This document shows, piece after piece, positions 1-7,780 of a stretch of 64,000 bases of DNA. The stretch covers positions 6,758,001 to 6,822,000 of the forward strand of contig NZ_AP023396.1 in NCBI RefSeq assembly GCF_014466955.1. Direction: 5' to 3'. Numbering within the stretch: position 1 is the first letter of the stretch; each line of letters starts with the position of its first letter. Below the pieces are notes generated by a model that worked only from the letters and a program-made list of their open reading frames with translations, had not been told where the DNA came from and did no database searches. The DNA comes from Nocardia wallacei. GTDB taxonomy: Bacteria > Actinomycetota > Actinomycetes > Mycobacteriales > Mycobacteriaceae. Both the position numbers and the translations under genes were made by a program.

Positions 1-190
1 CGCCTCCCCATCGACCGGTGCCGGGCAACCGCCGGGCGCGCTCCCTCCCCCACGCAGCGCGCCCGGCGGCACCCGACCCCCCCGCTCACCATCCGGCCGG
101 TGTGCGGGGCACATAGCCGCTGGACGTGCTCGCTCGTGCTGTCGCAGCACGTCCAGCGCCTCCCCACCCCCTTCACAGAAAGCGACCGCC

Positions 191-772
191 ATGGTCATCA
201 TGACCAGCCCGACCCGCCGCCCCCTGACCGAAGTGCTCACCGACGCCGCCGCGTTCGCGCGAGCGCACGGCATCGGCAACCCCCTCGGCCCCGAGGACTT
301 CGCGATCCAGCGCTCCGCGCCCGGCTACCAGCACGCCACCTACCTCGATGCGTACGTGGACGCGGACGGCGTCATGGGCATGGTCAGCGTGTTCATCGAC
401 CCGGACGGCCGCGAAACCTTCGCCGTTGGGGGGGTCGTCTGGGTGCACGACCAGGGCGACGAAGACCGCGACCCCTGCGACTACTGCGAGGTGATCGAGG
501 CCAGCGACTTCGTCGACGTGCCGCTGCCCGGCGACGGCACACCACCGCCCACCCCGGACATCCCGGCGTACGCCTGCCGCGACGAGCACGGCGCGATCCG
601 CCGCGCCCGGGACGGGCTGTTTATCGCGCCCGCCGACATCACCACGGAGCAGCTGCGCACCAAGCTCGCCTTCTACGACGGCAACGACGGCACCCAGGCC
701 AACACCATGCGACGGCTGTACAGCGGCGCGCTGGAGCTGATCGAGTCCGAGGCGGTGACCACCGATGCGTAG
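191..772 (+). CDS. Hypothetical phage protein, 193 aa
   Basis: I do not recognise this family. The product is acidic and soluble, with no membrane segment, and has a CDYC pair near residue 97. Two in-frame ATGs lie close together (191 and 200) without a strong Shine-Dalgarno, so the start is uncertain by three codons. The gene ends with an ATGCGTAG overlap with the following lipoprotein gene, and its last codons (VTTDA) recur 350 nt downstream. The 100-813 plus-strand and 173-937 minus-strand frames over it are composition shadows. Confidence 0.7.
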   Translation: MVIMTSPTRRPLTEVLTDAAAFARAHGIGNPLGPEDFAIQRSAPGYQHATYLDAYVDADGVMGMVSVFIDPDGRETFAVGGVVWVHDQGDEDRDPCDYCEVIEASDFVDVPLPGDGTPPPTPDIPAYACRDEHGAIRRARDGLFIAPADITTEQLRTKLAFYDGNDGTQANTMRRLYSGALELIESEAVTTDA

Positions 773-1088
773 CCGCAGCGCGGCACTGGTCGTGCTCACC
801 ACTGGCCTTCTGATCACCTCCTGCACCGAGGGCCCATCACCGGACTTCGTGTCTGGCACGGTGATCGCGAAGGACCACACCGAGGAGATGTGGATACCTG
901 TGACAATTTCATGCGGCCAGAACTGCACCACGACCATCCAGCAATACGTGCCCGGCTCCTACACCCTGCATGTCTCCTGGTATGACCACGGATACCGCAA
1001 CACCGACATCGCGGTCGAATCCGTCGCCTATGAGCAGATCGAGGTCGGCGACACCTATCCCCGCACGGAACCGGCGGTCCCGCGATGA
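765..1088 (+). CDS. Small predicted lipoprotein, 107 aa
   Basis: The N-terminus has basic residues, a hydrophobic stretch and a lipobox (LLITSC), so the mature protein should begin at Cys20 and be anchored to the outer face of the membrane. The rest is a short polar domain with two further cysteines (CGQNC), and no family is recognised. The start codon overlaps the stop of the preceding gene, which indicates translational coupling. A prophage-encoded lipoprotein could act in superinfection exclusion, but nothing in the sequence proves that. Confidence 0.72.
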   Translation: MRSRSAALVVLTTGLLITSCTEGPSPDFVSGTVIAKDHTEEMWIPVTISCGQNCTTTIQQYVPGSYTLHVSWYDHGYRNTDIAVESVAYEQIEVGDTYPRTEPAVPR

Positions 1089-1115
1089 ACGAGCCCATCG
1101 AAGCGGTGACCACCG

Positions 1116-1253
1116 ATGCGTGACCACCTCCACCCGCACCGCACGGCCCGCCAGGCCGCCGCCGAACTGGGCTACGAACTCGAACCCGTCCGCGGCGTGC
1201 TCGCGCTACTGCTGGCCGTCGCCGTCCTCATCCTGATCGGCGCGCTGCTGTGA
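1116..1253 (+). CDS. Small single-pass membrane protein, 45 aa
   Basis: A basic and histidine-containing N-terminus (MRDHLHPHR) is followed by one hydrophobic C-terminal helix (about residues 27-44). Its ATG sits in a 19-nt sequence identical to the junction at 752-770, where the upstream copy also starts a gene with ATGCG. Its stop overlaps the GTG of the next gene (GTGA at 1250-1253). Function unknown. Confidence 0.6.
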   Translation: MRDHLHPHRTARQAAAELGYELEPVRGVLALLLAVAVLILIGALL

Positions 1254-1531
1254 CCGCCATCCGCGCCGTGCTGGTGCAGTACGCGCGCCTCAACAGCGCC
1301 GGCCATCCCGTCCGCTGCCGCCCGTCCCGCGCCGAACGCACCGCGGGGAAGACCCACCCGGACGGCAAGGTGATCTTCGACCGGCTGGACGACGCCATGT
1401 CGGCCGCGATCGAATTGCAGCAGCTGACCGGAGAAGCGAAGCGGGCGTACCGGTGCAACCGGTCCCGGCACGAGCACTTTCACCTCACGCGCGATCAGCG
1501 GCAGCGCGCCCGACGACAGACCGAGGAGTAA
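1250..1531 (+). CDS. Hypothetical basic protein, 93 aa
   Basis: GTG start overlapping the previous stop. The product is rich in Arg and Gln and has a C-terminal stretch of basic and acidic residues, with a segment (HPDGKVIFDRLDDAMSAAIE) that resembles small conserved phage proteins of unknown role. No membrane segment or catalytic motif is visible. It sits in a tightly packed run of small genes upstream of the first operator-bearing promoter. Confidence 0.6.
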   Translation: MTAIRAVLVQYARLNSAGHPVRCRPSRAERTAGKTHPDGKVIFDRLDDAMSAAIELQQLTGEAKRAYRCNRSRHEHFHLTRDQRQRARRQTEE

Positions 1532-1536
1532 CGACC

Positions 1537-1950
1537 ATGGCTGAGTTCGACCGGGATGCCTTCCGGAAGACATTCGAAGATCTCGGTGCCACGCTCCGGC
1601 GGATACGGCACACGCCGCGGTACCCCGCCGGAGCGACGAGCCTGGCGGCGGCGCGGCGGTATCGTCCACCCATGCCGAACCGTGAGGCCGACCCGCAGGT
1701 GATCGAGGAGCTGAGGCACCGGTTCGAGGCCCTGGAGATCCTGGACCAGGTCCGCTACATCTCCGCCGTGTCGGACGCGATGCGGCACCTCGCCTGCGGC
1801 CGCCTGGATGACGCCCGCACGGTGCTGGCGCGGATGCCGGCCGAACGGCTGAGGGATCTCGCGGTGGCGGCGGTGGAGTTGTCGGTGCTGGCGGAGGAGT
1901 CGGCGGTGGTCCCGGATGAGGAGCGGGAGAAGCCCCTCGACCAGTGGTGA
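1537..1950 (+). CDS. Hypothetical helical protein, 137 aa
   Basis: The start at 1537 is chosen because GAGGAG lies 8 nt upstream; a second possible start is ATG 1672 (MPNREADP). The C-terminal 80 residues look entirely alpha-helical and Leu/Ala/Glu-rich, suggesting a coiled or bundle-forming protein. No family is recognised. It is the last gene before the promoter at 1955. Confidence 0.65.
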   Translation: MAEFDRDAFRKTFEDLGATLRRIRHTPRYPAGATSLAAARRYRPPMPNREADPQVIEELRHRFEALEILDQVRYISAVSDAMRHLACGRLDDARTVLARMPAERLRDLAVAAVELSVLAEESAVVPDEEREKPLDQW

Positions 1951-1954
1951 TCCG

Positions 1955-1983
1955 TTGACTGCACCTACAATGGTGTGTATTGT
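1955..1983 (+). promoter_or_regulatory. Prophage promoter/operator copy 1
   Basis: TTGACT (1955-1960), 17-nt spacer, TATTGT (1978-1983). The spacer contains a degraded form of the palindrome seen intact at 2220-2239. A leader stem starts 12 nt after the -10 box. One of seven related sites in the prophage. Confidence 0.8.
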
Positions 1984-1994
1984 TGACGTTGTTC

Positions 1995-2030
1995 GACGGA
2001 GTAAGCCGTCACAGATCCGGAGGAGCCGGG
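1995..2030 (+). promoter_or_regulatory. Structured mRNA leader copy 1 (stem plus Shine-Dalgarno hairpin)
   Basis: GACGG (1995-1999) pairs with CCGTC (2006-2010) across the loop AGTAAG. TCCGG (2016-2020) pairs with CCGGG (2026-2030) leaving AGGAG in the loop just upstream of ATG 2032. The design is shared with eight other leaders in the prophage and resembles the start-associated sequences of cluster K mycobacteriophages. Confidence 0.8.
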
Positions 2031-2031
2031 C

Positions 2032-2166
2032 ATGGACACGTATATCGAGGACAATGGCCGTTTCGAGTGGATCGACGTCAGGCACGATCCCTGCAACGGT
2101 CAGGGCTGCGGCGGCTGCGGGCACAGCGGCGTGGAGTGGGTGCGCGTGGATGTGACTGCTGGCTGA
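2032..2166 (+). CDS. Small Cys-rich protein, 44 aa
   Basis: Short reading frame placed exactly behind the structured leader, which is the main reason to call it. It contains CNGQGCGGCGHSG, a cluster able to bind a metal ion in the manner of a DnaJ-like zinc knuckle, flanked by acidic and aromatic residues. Function unknown. It is transcribed alone: the next gene has its own copy of the same promoter and leader. Confidence 0.65.
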   Translation: MDTYIEDNGRFEWIDVRHDPCNGQGCGGCGHSGVEWVRVDVTAG

Positions 2167-2213
2167 GCTGGGGTTTGCGCGGGCTGCTGGCATGATGGAG
2201 TAGCCCGCACCGC

Positions 2214-2242
2214 TTGACCATACCTACAAACGTGTGTATTGT
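2214..2242 (+). promoter_or_regulatory. Prophage promoter/operator copy 2
   Basis: TTGACC (2214-2219), 17-nt spacer, TATTGT (2237-2242). The imperfect palindrome ATACCTACAAACGTGTGTAT occupies 2220-2239, that is the whole spacer and the start of the -10 box, which is a placement suited to repression. Confidence 0.85.
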
Positions 2243-2253
2243 TAACGATGTTC

Positions 2254-2288
2254 GAGGGATCAAGCCCTCACCACACCGGAGGAGCCGG
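2254..2288 (+). promoter_or_regulatory. Structured mRNA leader copy 2
   Basis: Stem GAGGG (2254-2258) with CCCTC (2265-2269). Compared with the other copies both arms changed together (GACGG/CCGTC to GAGGG/CCCTC), which supports base pairing. A second stem, CCGG (2276-2279) with CCGG (2285-2288), encloses AGGAG directly before ATG 2291. Confidence 0.85.
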
Positions 2289-2290
2289 AC

Positions 2291-2641
2291 ATGACCGCCA
2301 CCATCGCCACCCCCATCCGCACCACCGCCCAGCTGATCGCCGACGCCCTCGGCATCACCTGGGACAGCCGCATCGACATCCAGGTCAGCCGCGACGGCTG
2401 GGAGAACGCCTGCTGCGAGGACACCGGACGGCCGGGCGCGGTCGAGGTGCGGTGGTCGACGTGGGACGACGAGGACAGCGGCTACGTCGTCACCGACCAC
2501 ACCCTCGCCGGGGACATCGCGGGCGAGTTCATCAACACGCTGGCGATGTCGGACCGCACCAGCCCGTTCGAGCTGATCCAGGTCACCGTGTGCAGCTACT
2601 ACCTGCGCTACGTCCACCCCGACATCGCGGACGCCCTGTGA
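2291..2641 (+). CDS. Hypothetical phage protein, 116 aa
   Basis: The start is fixed by the leader hairpin ending 2 nt before ATG. The product is acidic, with a Cys pair (NACCED, residues 34-39) and aromatic-rich segments. No family is recognised. Both flanks carry strong regulation signals, so this looks like a monocistronic unit; a GC hairpin at about 2657-2676 could end it. Confidence 0.75.
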   Translation: MTATIATPIRTTAQLIADALGITWDSRIDIQVSRDGWENACCEDTGRPGAVEVRWSTWDDEDSGYVVTDHTLAGDIAGEFINTLAMSDRTSPFELIQVTVCSYYLRYVHPDIADAL

Positions 2642-2745
2642 AAGCGCTCCGGTCGCTCGCCCCGTGGTGGCGGGGCACGCCCTGCCATCATTGGACGCAC
2701 CATCCCGCGCACCCGGCGCGGGGCGGTGCGGACGAGAGGGGCAGC

Positions 2746-3111
2746 GTGGCTGACCGGAAATACGACTTTGGACGCTCGGCACGGATGGTGGTCTCCCGCC
2801 GCTACCTCGGCTTGGACCGCGACGAAATGGCCGCCATCCTCCGTGTGTCCCTCAGCTCCTACCAGCGGATGGAGAACGGTCAGGCAGGCATCCCGCAGGG
2901 CATCTGGGGCGAGGTCGACAAGCTGCACGAGATGTTCGACCACGATGTCGAGCAGCTGCTGGACGAAGCCGCGGGCGGCCCGCTGGAGGTCACGGTGTGG
3001 CGCGGAAAGACGAAGTACCGCCCATTCCCTGGCATGTGGCAGCGCGTCGTCTCCGAAGCCATGCGCGAGAACCCGCAGATCGAACCCAAGTTCCCGGAAG
3101 ACGAGGCCTGA
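2746..3111 (+). CDS. XRE-type helix-turn-helix DNA-binding protein, 121 aa
   Basis: GTG start with GAGAGGGG about 5-12 nt upstream. Residues 12-50 fit a lambda-repressor-like HTH: a dispensable basic start, then DEMAAILRVSLSSYQRMENG with the typical S-x-x-S/Y-x-x-x-E/N-G recognition helix end. The remaining 70 residues form an acidic then basic C-terminus without a dimerisation fold that I can name. It could be a Cro-like or immunity regulator for the operator repeats, which is only an inference. The next gene starts 4 nt after its stop. Confidence 0.7.
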   Translation: MADRKYDFGRSARMVVSRRYLGLDRDEMAAILRVSLSSYQRMENGQAGIPQGIWGEVDKLHEMFDHDVEQLLDEAAGGPLEVTVWRGKTKYRPFPGMWQRVVSEAMRENPQIEPKFPEDEA

Positions 3112-3115
3112 GAGC

Positions 3116-3772
3116 ATGTTCGGGTTGACGTTCAGCCGCCGACTCCGGACGGCGGGCGCCCTGCTCCTCGCTGTCTCGGTGCTGCTTGCAGCGACATCAG
3201 TCGTTATCGGATGGACGAGCCATGCGCACGCGCGAGACATCGCCGGCAATGCCTGCATCGGGATCGCCGCCCTGGCCGTCGCCTGGCGGCTCCTGCGACC
3301 GTCCGCCCGAGCACGAGACTTGCTCGCCGCTCACACCGCGCTGCTCCGCTGGTGCGCAGAAACAATGCACGGACGCACTGCGGCCGTCGCATTCGACCCG
3401 GACACAAACCAGGCCATCTACGTGCGCAAGGCGCGAAAGGCGGGATGCCGCAGCTATCTGATCTGCGTCGGCAAAACCGATGACGACTGGACGTACGACC
3501 CTGAGTCGATGCGGAACGTCCATTTCCTGACCGCGACCTTCTACTACACGTCGCCCGGCGTCGCCGATCTCCGCAAGTACATGGAAGCGGCGTCCCTAGA
3601 CGGCAATGAGGCCATGGTGATGGAGCAGCCGGGCGAGCGGGAGACGATCCGGGGAGCGTTCCGGCGGCTGCGGGAACACCGAGACCTGATGTTCGCGACC
3701 CCTGTCGAGGCCCAGGAGCTGGTGGCGTTGCTGAAGAGGGTCGGACCGTTCACCACCCCGAAAGACGAGTAG
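3116..3772 (+). CDS. Membrane protein with cytoplasmic domain, 218 aa
   Basis: Two adjacent hydrophobic segments (about residues 12-33 and 43-60) form an N-terminal hairpin. They are followed by a soluble domain of about 150 residues with a mixed alpha/beta appearance and an EAQELVALLKRVGPF end. No enzyme motif or family is recognised. It follows the XRE gene closely and is followed by small genes each with a clear Shine-Dalgarno, so it probably belongs to the same transcript. Confidence 0.7.
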   Translation: MFGLTFSRRLRTAGALLLAVSVLLAATSVVIGWTSHAHARDIAGNACIGIAALAVAWRLLRPSARARDLLAAHTALLRWCAETMHGRTAAVAFDPDTNQAIYVRKARKAGCRSYLICVGKTDDDWTYDPESMRNVHFLTATFYYTSPGVADLRKYMEAASLDGNEAMVMEQPGERETIRGAFRRLREHRDLMFATPVEAQELVALLKRVGPFTTPKDE

Positions 3773-3782
3773 GAGATTCCCG

Positions 3783-3953
3783 ATGAGCCACAAGGTCACC
3801 CTCGAGCTGGACATCAGCGACCAGGAGGCCAGCAGCGGAGACGCCGCGCCGATCGTCGACGCGCTGACCCGGATAGCCCGCGACGCCGCATCGGCAGGGT
3901 TCACGGTGCGCCTGTCTACCGATGAGGGCCCGATCGGCCTCGCGCTCGAGTAG
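3783..3953 (+). CDS. Small hypothetical protein, 56 aa
   Basis: ATG preceded by AGGAG 7 nt upstream. The acidic product, with alternating beta-like ends (KVTLELDI ... FTVRLSTDEGPIGLALE), suggests a small compact fold. No family is recognised. It lies between two genes with identical spacing signals (TAGGAG next to the stop codon). Confidence 0.62.
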   Translation: MSHKVTLELDISDQEASSGDAAPIVDALTRIARDAASAGFTVRLSTDEGPIGLALE

Positions 3954-3964
3954 GAGAGGCTGCT

Positions 3965-4195
3965 ATGGAGGACTGGATCGACGGACCGCCCGCGACCGAC
4001 CGCGACGGCGAATTCCCGGCCGGTGTGCTGCTGGATGTCACCCGCAGTGAAGGACTGCCGCTCGATGGGCTGGTACTCGTCGGGCACATCAACGAGCTGG
4101 GCGGCGTGTGCGACGACTGCCGCTCCTGCATTCGCTCGGAACATGTGAAGCGGCACCGGTTCGTCTGGCGGGCACCCGCCGAGCGGAGAGAGTAG
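3965..4195 (+). CDS. Small Cys-containing protein, 76 aa
   Basis: The previous stop and a Shine-Dalgarno are fused as TAGGAG, 6 nt before ATG. Four residues able to bind metal lie at CDDCRSC (about residues 50-56) with a nearby His. No family is recognised. It is the second of three consecutive small genes leading into the terminase. Confidence 0.65.
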   Translation: MEDWIDGPPATDRDGEFPAGVLLDVTRSEGLPLDGLVLVGHINELGGVCDDCRSCIRSEHVKRHRFVWRAPAERRE

Positions 4196-4204
4196 GAGGC
4201 TGCC

Positions 4205-4537
4205 GTGCCCGAACCGATCAAGGAGGGAGCGGTCTACGGCATCCGTCCGCACAGCCCTGTGTCCGAGGCCGAGGCCGAGGAGCGCCGTCGGCTGAACCTG
4301 GCCGCGGAGGCCGCCGACCGCCCGCAGGCTGATCGGTGCGCGTGCGGCTACTGCCATTCGTGCAACCTCCAGAACCCAGACTGCACGTGCGCCAAGCCGG
4401 TGCGGGTGAAGCCGTACAACTTCGCCCAGCACGGCACACTGGTGCTGGATGCCGATCTGCTGGCCAAGCACGCGACGGCATCCGAACGGCTCCAGAAGGC
4501 GATATCGGAAGCGATCGAGCGTGACCGCGACCGTTGA
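4205..4537 (+). CDS. Cys-cluster protein upstream of terminase, 110 aa
   Basis: GTG start with TAGGAG upstream. It has a central cysteine cluster, CACGYCHSCNLQNPDCTC (about residues 45-62), likely a zinc site, and a charged helical C-terminus. It overlaps the terminase start by 17 nt. The position is that usually taken by a small terminase subunit, but no TerS-like HTH is visible, so that role is unproven. Confidence 0.65.
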   Translation: MPEPIKEGAVYGIRPHSPVSEAEAEERRRLNLAAEAADRPQADRCACGYCHSCNLQNPDCTCAKPVRVKPYNFAQHGTLVLDADLLAKHATASERLQKAISEAIERDRDR

Positions 4538-6122
4538 CCGTCTGGCGCAGCTGCTCGCCCAGGCGGACAAGCTCCCGCCCGAGCAGCGGCGCGCGTTCGG
4601 GTTCTGGGCCCGACAGAACCTCATCCGCACCGAGGTCGCCCGCACCTACCCCACCGCCGGAGCGCTCGCTCAGGCCCTCGATCCCACCACGATCCAGACA
4701 CCGGATCTGGAGATGATCGACGAAGCGTTGGAGTGGGCGTTCGACACGCCCCGTGCCCGCCTGATGATCTCCAAGCCCAGCCAGACCGGGAAGTCGGAGC
4801 GCGCCGTCGTCTGGGGCATCACCCGCGCACTGGTTCGCCGCCCCTGGTGGCGGAACCTGATCGTCACCCACAGCGAAGACCTCGCCCTCACCCACAGCGA
4901 ACGCATTCGCGCCATCATCAGAACCTTCGGCACCGGCGCCCGAGACTCCCTCACCGGCGAACCCCTCCCCGACCGGCTCGGCATCCAGATCGGCACGAAG
5001 GCCGCCGGACACCGGTGGCAGCTCGCCGGCCAACCCGGCGGCCTCATCGCCGCGGGCGTCGGCACCGCGCTCCCCGGCCGCCCCGCTGACGCCATGTGGC
5101 TGGACGATCTGTTCTCCGGGATGCTCGCCGCGGACTCGCCCGCGATCCGCCGCCAGGTGCGCACGTGGTGGGACACCGTCGGCAAGCAACGCCTCGCCCC
5201 CGATGGGCCGCTCATCATGATCGGCACCCGCTGGAACGAGGAGGACATGCACGCCTACCTCCTCGAGATGGACCCCGGCCCGTGGCGGATCCTGAACTTC
5301 CCCGCCATCGCCGAGCCCGGCGTCCTCGACTCCCTGAACCGGCCGTACGGGGTCGGCCTGGAGAACCCGCGAGGCGAGACGGACTGGGAAGCGATCCGCG
5401 CGACAACACCCGCCCGCGTGTGGGCCGCCATGTACCAAGGCCACCCCACCCCGAGCGATGGAACCCTGTTCTCCCAGAAGTGGTTCGACGACTACCGGCT
5501 CCCCGCCGAGCCGCCCCTGTACCGGCGCCTGGTCGCGGTCGACCCCGCCGAAACCGGCAAGGGAGACGAGGCCGGCATCATCGCCGCCGGTCTGACTGGG
5601 GACGGCACGGTGGTGCTCACCGACGACTGGTCGGGGCATCTGTCGTCGGCGCAGTGGCCGCGCCGCGTCTGCCTGCTGGCGCTCACCACGGGCTCCGATG
5701 AGGTGGTGTTCGAGGCGTACAACGCGCCGGAGACGTACGGGCAGCTGCTGCGCCGCGCCTACACCGACCTCGCCGCGGAAGCCGCGGAGAACGGCGGGCA
5801 CGTGGAAGGCGTCCAGGTGCCGACGAGCAGGCCGTTCCACATCACCCCCTGGAAAGGCCGCGGCAACGCCTTGGTGCGCTCCACAGGGCTCCGGAACGCC
5901 ACCTCTATCGGCCGCTGCCGCGTCGTCGGCTACAAGCTGTCCACCTACGAGGCGCACGCGATCCGCTGGCAGGAGGAACAGCACCAGCCCGACCGGGTAG
6001 CCGGCGCGACGATCGCCTACGACGTCCTCTCGGGTGGCGGTGAGGCGGTGGTGTCGACGCAGGCCAGCGACTGGGGTGACCTGCCGAGCGGGTTGGGCGG
6101 CGGATTCTCCGGAAGACGTTGA
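4521..6122 (+). CDS. terL: Terminase large subunit, 533 aa
   Basis: ATP-driven DNA packaging motor and headful nuclease. Walker A-like KPSQTGKSE at residues 85-93, Walker B DAMWLDD at 190-196, coupling motif GTRWNEED at 235-242, and the first nuclease aspartate in LVAVDPAETGKGDEAG (Asp341). Length and motif order fit the Terminase_6/17 families. The GTG at 4521 is chosen because it overlaps the previous gene and gives a family-like N-terminus; TTG 4533 is an alternative. Its stop codon overlaps the -35 box of the next promoter, so downstream genes are controlled separately. No small subunit is certain in the window. Confidence 0.95.
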   Translation: MTATVDRLAQLLAQADKLPPEQRRAFGFWARQNLIRTEVARTYPTAGALAQALDPTTIQTPDLEMIDEALEWAFDTPRARLMISKPSQTGKSERAVVWGITRALVRRPWWRNLIVTHSEDLALTHSERIRAIIRTFGTGARDSLTGEPLPDRLGIQIGTKAAGHRWQLAGQPGGLIAAGVGTALPGRPADAMWLDDLFSGMLAADSPAIRRQVRTWWDTVGKQRLAPDGPLIMIGTRWNEEDMHAYLLEMDPGPWRILNFPAIAEPGVLDSLNRPYGVGLENPRGETDWEAIRATTPARVWAAMYQGHPTPSDGTLFSQKWFDDYRLPAEPPLYRRLVAVDPAETGKGDEAGIIAAGLTGDGTVVLTDDWSGHLSSAQWPRRVCLLALTTGSDEVVFEAYNAPETYGQLLRRAYTDLAAEAAENGGHVEGVQVPTSRPFHITPWKGRGNALVRSTGLRNATSIGRCRVVGYKLSTYEAHAIRWQEEQHQPDRVAGATIAYDVLSGGGEAVVSTQASDWGDLPSGLGGGFSGRR

Positions 6123-6147
6123 CCATACCTACAAACGTGTGTATAGT
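6119..6147 (+). promoter_or_regulatory. Prophage promoter/operator copy 3
   Basis: TTGACC (6119-6124, overlapping the terminase stop), 17-nt spacer, TATAGT (6142-6147). The palindrome ATACCTACAAACGTGTGTAT is identical to that at 2220-2239. Confidence 0.85.
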
Positions 6148-6158
6148 TAGACCCGTTC

Positions 6159-6194
6159 GACGGACTCAGCCGTCACCTACCCGGAAGGAACCGG
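6159..6194 (+). promoter_or_regulatory. Structured mRNA leader copy 3
   Basis: GACGG (6159-6163)/CCGTC (6170-6174) begins 12 nt after the -10 box. CCGGAAGGAACCGG (6181-6194) abuts ATG 6195, with the Shine-Dalgarno AAGGA in its loop. Confidence 0.85.
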
Positions 6195-6818
6195 ATGCCC
6201 ACCACACCCATCACCACACACGCCCTGCTCCTGCTCAGCCTCCCGCGCCTGACCCGCGGCGACATCGTCACCTACCACGGGTCGCTCACCGAGCACCACG
6301 GCAAGGAGTTCGTCGTCATGGCCAACATCGACGGCGACATCGGCGGCGGGCTCGTGCTGCGGCAGCGCAACCAGCAGCACGAGATCCTGGAGCAGGTCCG
6401 CCGCGTCTCGGTCACTCCGACCGGCGACACGGTGGAGCTGTGCAAGGACTGCAACCACATCACCGAGGAGCGCAAGGCCGACAGCTCGATCTGCGCGCAC
6501 CCGCGCTGCCCCTGCGACGGGCACGGCCCCGGCCCGGCCCCCGCGATCTCGAAGGCGGCCGAACACCTCCTGGTCGCCATCTCGCGCGCCGCCCGCCAGC
6601 TCCGCGAGGGCGTGGAGCGCACGGGCGAGGACGTCCGGGACGGCGCGATCGAGCACGCTGGCGGCCAGGCCCTGGCCCGCGCCGCGTCGGGCCCGCAGCT
6701 GGAGGCGCTGGTGGACCTCGCCCGCGCCTACCTCCTGCACTGCCCGGAGCTGGGCGTCACCCGAGCCCGCCTGGACGCCGCCCTCACCGGCAACACGGCC
6801 GCCATCTTCACGCCGTGA
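6195..6818 (+). CDS. Hypothetical Cys-containing phage protein, 207 aa
   Basis: The start is fixed by the leader hairpin touching ATG. The N-terminal half has beta-rich character and a probable zinc site made of CKDCNH (about residue 93) and CAHPRCPC (about 108). The C-terminal half is Ala/Arg-rich helix (AAEHLLVAISRAARQLREG...). No family is recognised. The stop overlaps the GTG of the next gene. Confidence 0.7.
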   Translation: MPTTPITTHALLLLSLPRLTRGDIVTYHGSLTEHHGKEFVVMANIDGDIGGGLVLRQRNQQHEILEQVRRVSVTPTGDTVELCKDCNHITEERKADSSICAHPRCPCDGHGPGPAPAISKAAEHLLVAISRAARQLREGVERTGEDVRDGAIEHAGGQALARAASGPQLEALVDLARAYLLHCPELGVTRARLDAALTGNTAAIFTP

Positions 6819-7210
6819 CGAAGGCGAAGTCCTCCGGGTGGCCGCTCGACCCCGACAGGGAATGCGATTGCGGCCACCGGGAGGACGACCACACCATCAC
6901 CGGCGCCTGCACCCAAGACGACTCGTACGGCGTCCGCTGCTCGTGCCCCGTCCCCAACGTTCGAGCAGCACGAACAGTTCGACGCAGAGAGGATGGAGCC
7001 ATGAGCGAAGACCAGTCACAGGAGAAGGCCCGCACATCGGAGTATGTGATCCGGTTCGAAGTCCCGGCCGGGTTCGTTGACGAGTTCGGACCCCCATTCG
7101 CCACTGTGGTGAAAGCGTCTTTGCCGCTGGCCGCCTTCGTGCTCCACAAGGGCGGCGGCATTCGTGTAACGGTCGACGGCGAAGACGTCACCGAGGACCT
7201 CCTGCCCTGA
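6815..7210 (+). CDS. Cys-rich protein with possible internal start, 131 aa
   Basis: GTG 6815 overlaps the previous stop. The first 62 residues carry a Cys/His cluster (ECDCGHREDDH ... CSCP) typical of small phage zinc-binding proteins. In the same frame ATG 7001 has GGATGGAG just upstream and could start a separate 69-residue product. That C-terminal part (YVIRFEVPAGFVDEFG...) is similar to the 58-residue protein at 47251-47427. Whether one or two proteins are made is open. Confidence 0.65.
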   Translation: MTKAKSSGWPLDPDRECDCGHREDDHTITGACTQDDSYGVRCSCPVPNVRAARTVRRREDGAMSEDQSQEKARTSEYVIRFEVPAGFVDEFGPPFATVVKASLPLAAFVLHKGGGIRVTVDGEDVTEDLLP

Positions 7211-7332
7211 CCGGACGTGGCGGTCCGTTGGGGAAGCCCGTCGTCGTTATAGCGGAGGGGTCGGGGGCTGACCGGGTAATGCCGAGCCGTGGCCGGGCAC
7301 TATGCGACTCCACCCACTGGTGGCCGCCAGAC

Positions 7333-7371
7333 GAAGGCCCGCCCCGAGATCGTTCGGGGCGGGCCTTCTTT
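7333..7371 (+). terminator. Intrinsic terminator
   Basis: Perfect 15-bp stem (7333-7347 with 7354-7368), GC-rich, 6-nt loop, followed by TTT. It ends the unit starting at 6119. The T tail is shared with the first base of the late-type element at 7370. Confidence 0.88.
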
Positions 7372-7391
7372 GCACCCCGGCCTGCCACGGT
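7370..7391 (+). promoter_or_regulatory. Late-type promoter element, copy A
   Basis: TTGCACCCC, 7 nt, CACGGT, then 6 nt to ATG 7398. It fits the ten-copy 22-nt element described in the findings. The short distance to ATG and absence of a Shine-Dalgarno suggest a leaderless transcript. Confidence 0.7.
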
Positions 7392-7397
7392 CCGGCC

Positions 7398-7706
7398 ATG
7401 CCCGACACTCTGCTCTGCCTGCTCACCCTCGCCCTGTACGTGCTCACCGCGGCCCGGCTCACCCGCATCGTCACCACCGACAAGATCGGCGAACCGGTGC
7501 GCAAGTGGGCTGTGGACCGCTGGCCCGACGGCTCCATGCTGCGTTACCTATGGTTCTGCCCCGCATGCGTGAGTGTGTGGATCACCTTCGCACTCGCGCC
7601 GGCCGCCGTAGTCCTAGCTGGAATCAGCTGGTGGCTGTTGCCGTTCCTCGCGCTCTCAGCATCCCAGCTCACGATCATATTGACCCGGCTAGACCAGGTA
7701 GAATGA
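7398..7706 (+). CDS. DUF1360-like membrane protein, 102 aa
   Basis: Pattern of the DUF1360 family: an N-terminal hydrophobic helix running into ARLTRIVTTDKIGEPVRKW, then LRYLWFCPACVSVW (the conserved C-x-x-C-x-S-x-W) and a second long hydrophobic region. Such proteins are common in actinophages and in spore or lysis contexts, and their biochemical role is not known. ATG 7398 follows the late-type element by 6 nt, with no Shine-Dalgarno. Confidence 0.78.
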   Translation: MPDTLLCLLTLALYVLTAARLTRIVTTDKIGEPVRKWAVDRWPDGSMLRYLWFCPACVSVWITFALAPAAVVLAGISWWLLPFLALSASQLTIILTRLDQVE

Positions 7707-7780
7707 TCGAAGCCGCCGGGGTGCGGGAACACCCACAGCGGCTTCTGACCCACTCACTCAACTCCACTGAGGAGCAGGCT

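Noticed and set aside
173..937. 254-codon minus-strand frame at the left edge
   Set aside because: Covers two plus-strand genes linked by start/stop overlap and has no ribosome binding site or recognisable domain.
4218..5984. 588-codon minus-strand frame opposite the terminase gene
   Set aside because: Exact shadow of a strong terminase with all motifs; the translation is Gly/Arg/Asp-rich nonsense typical of high-GC antisense frames.
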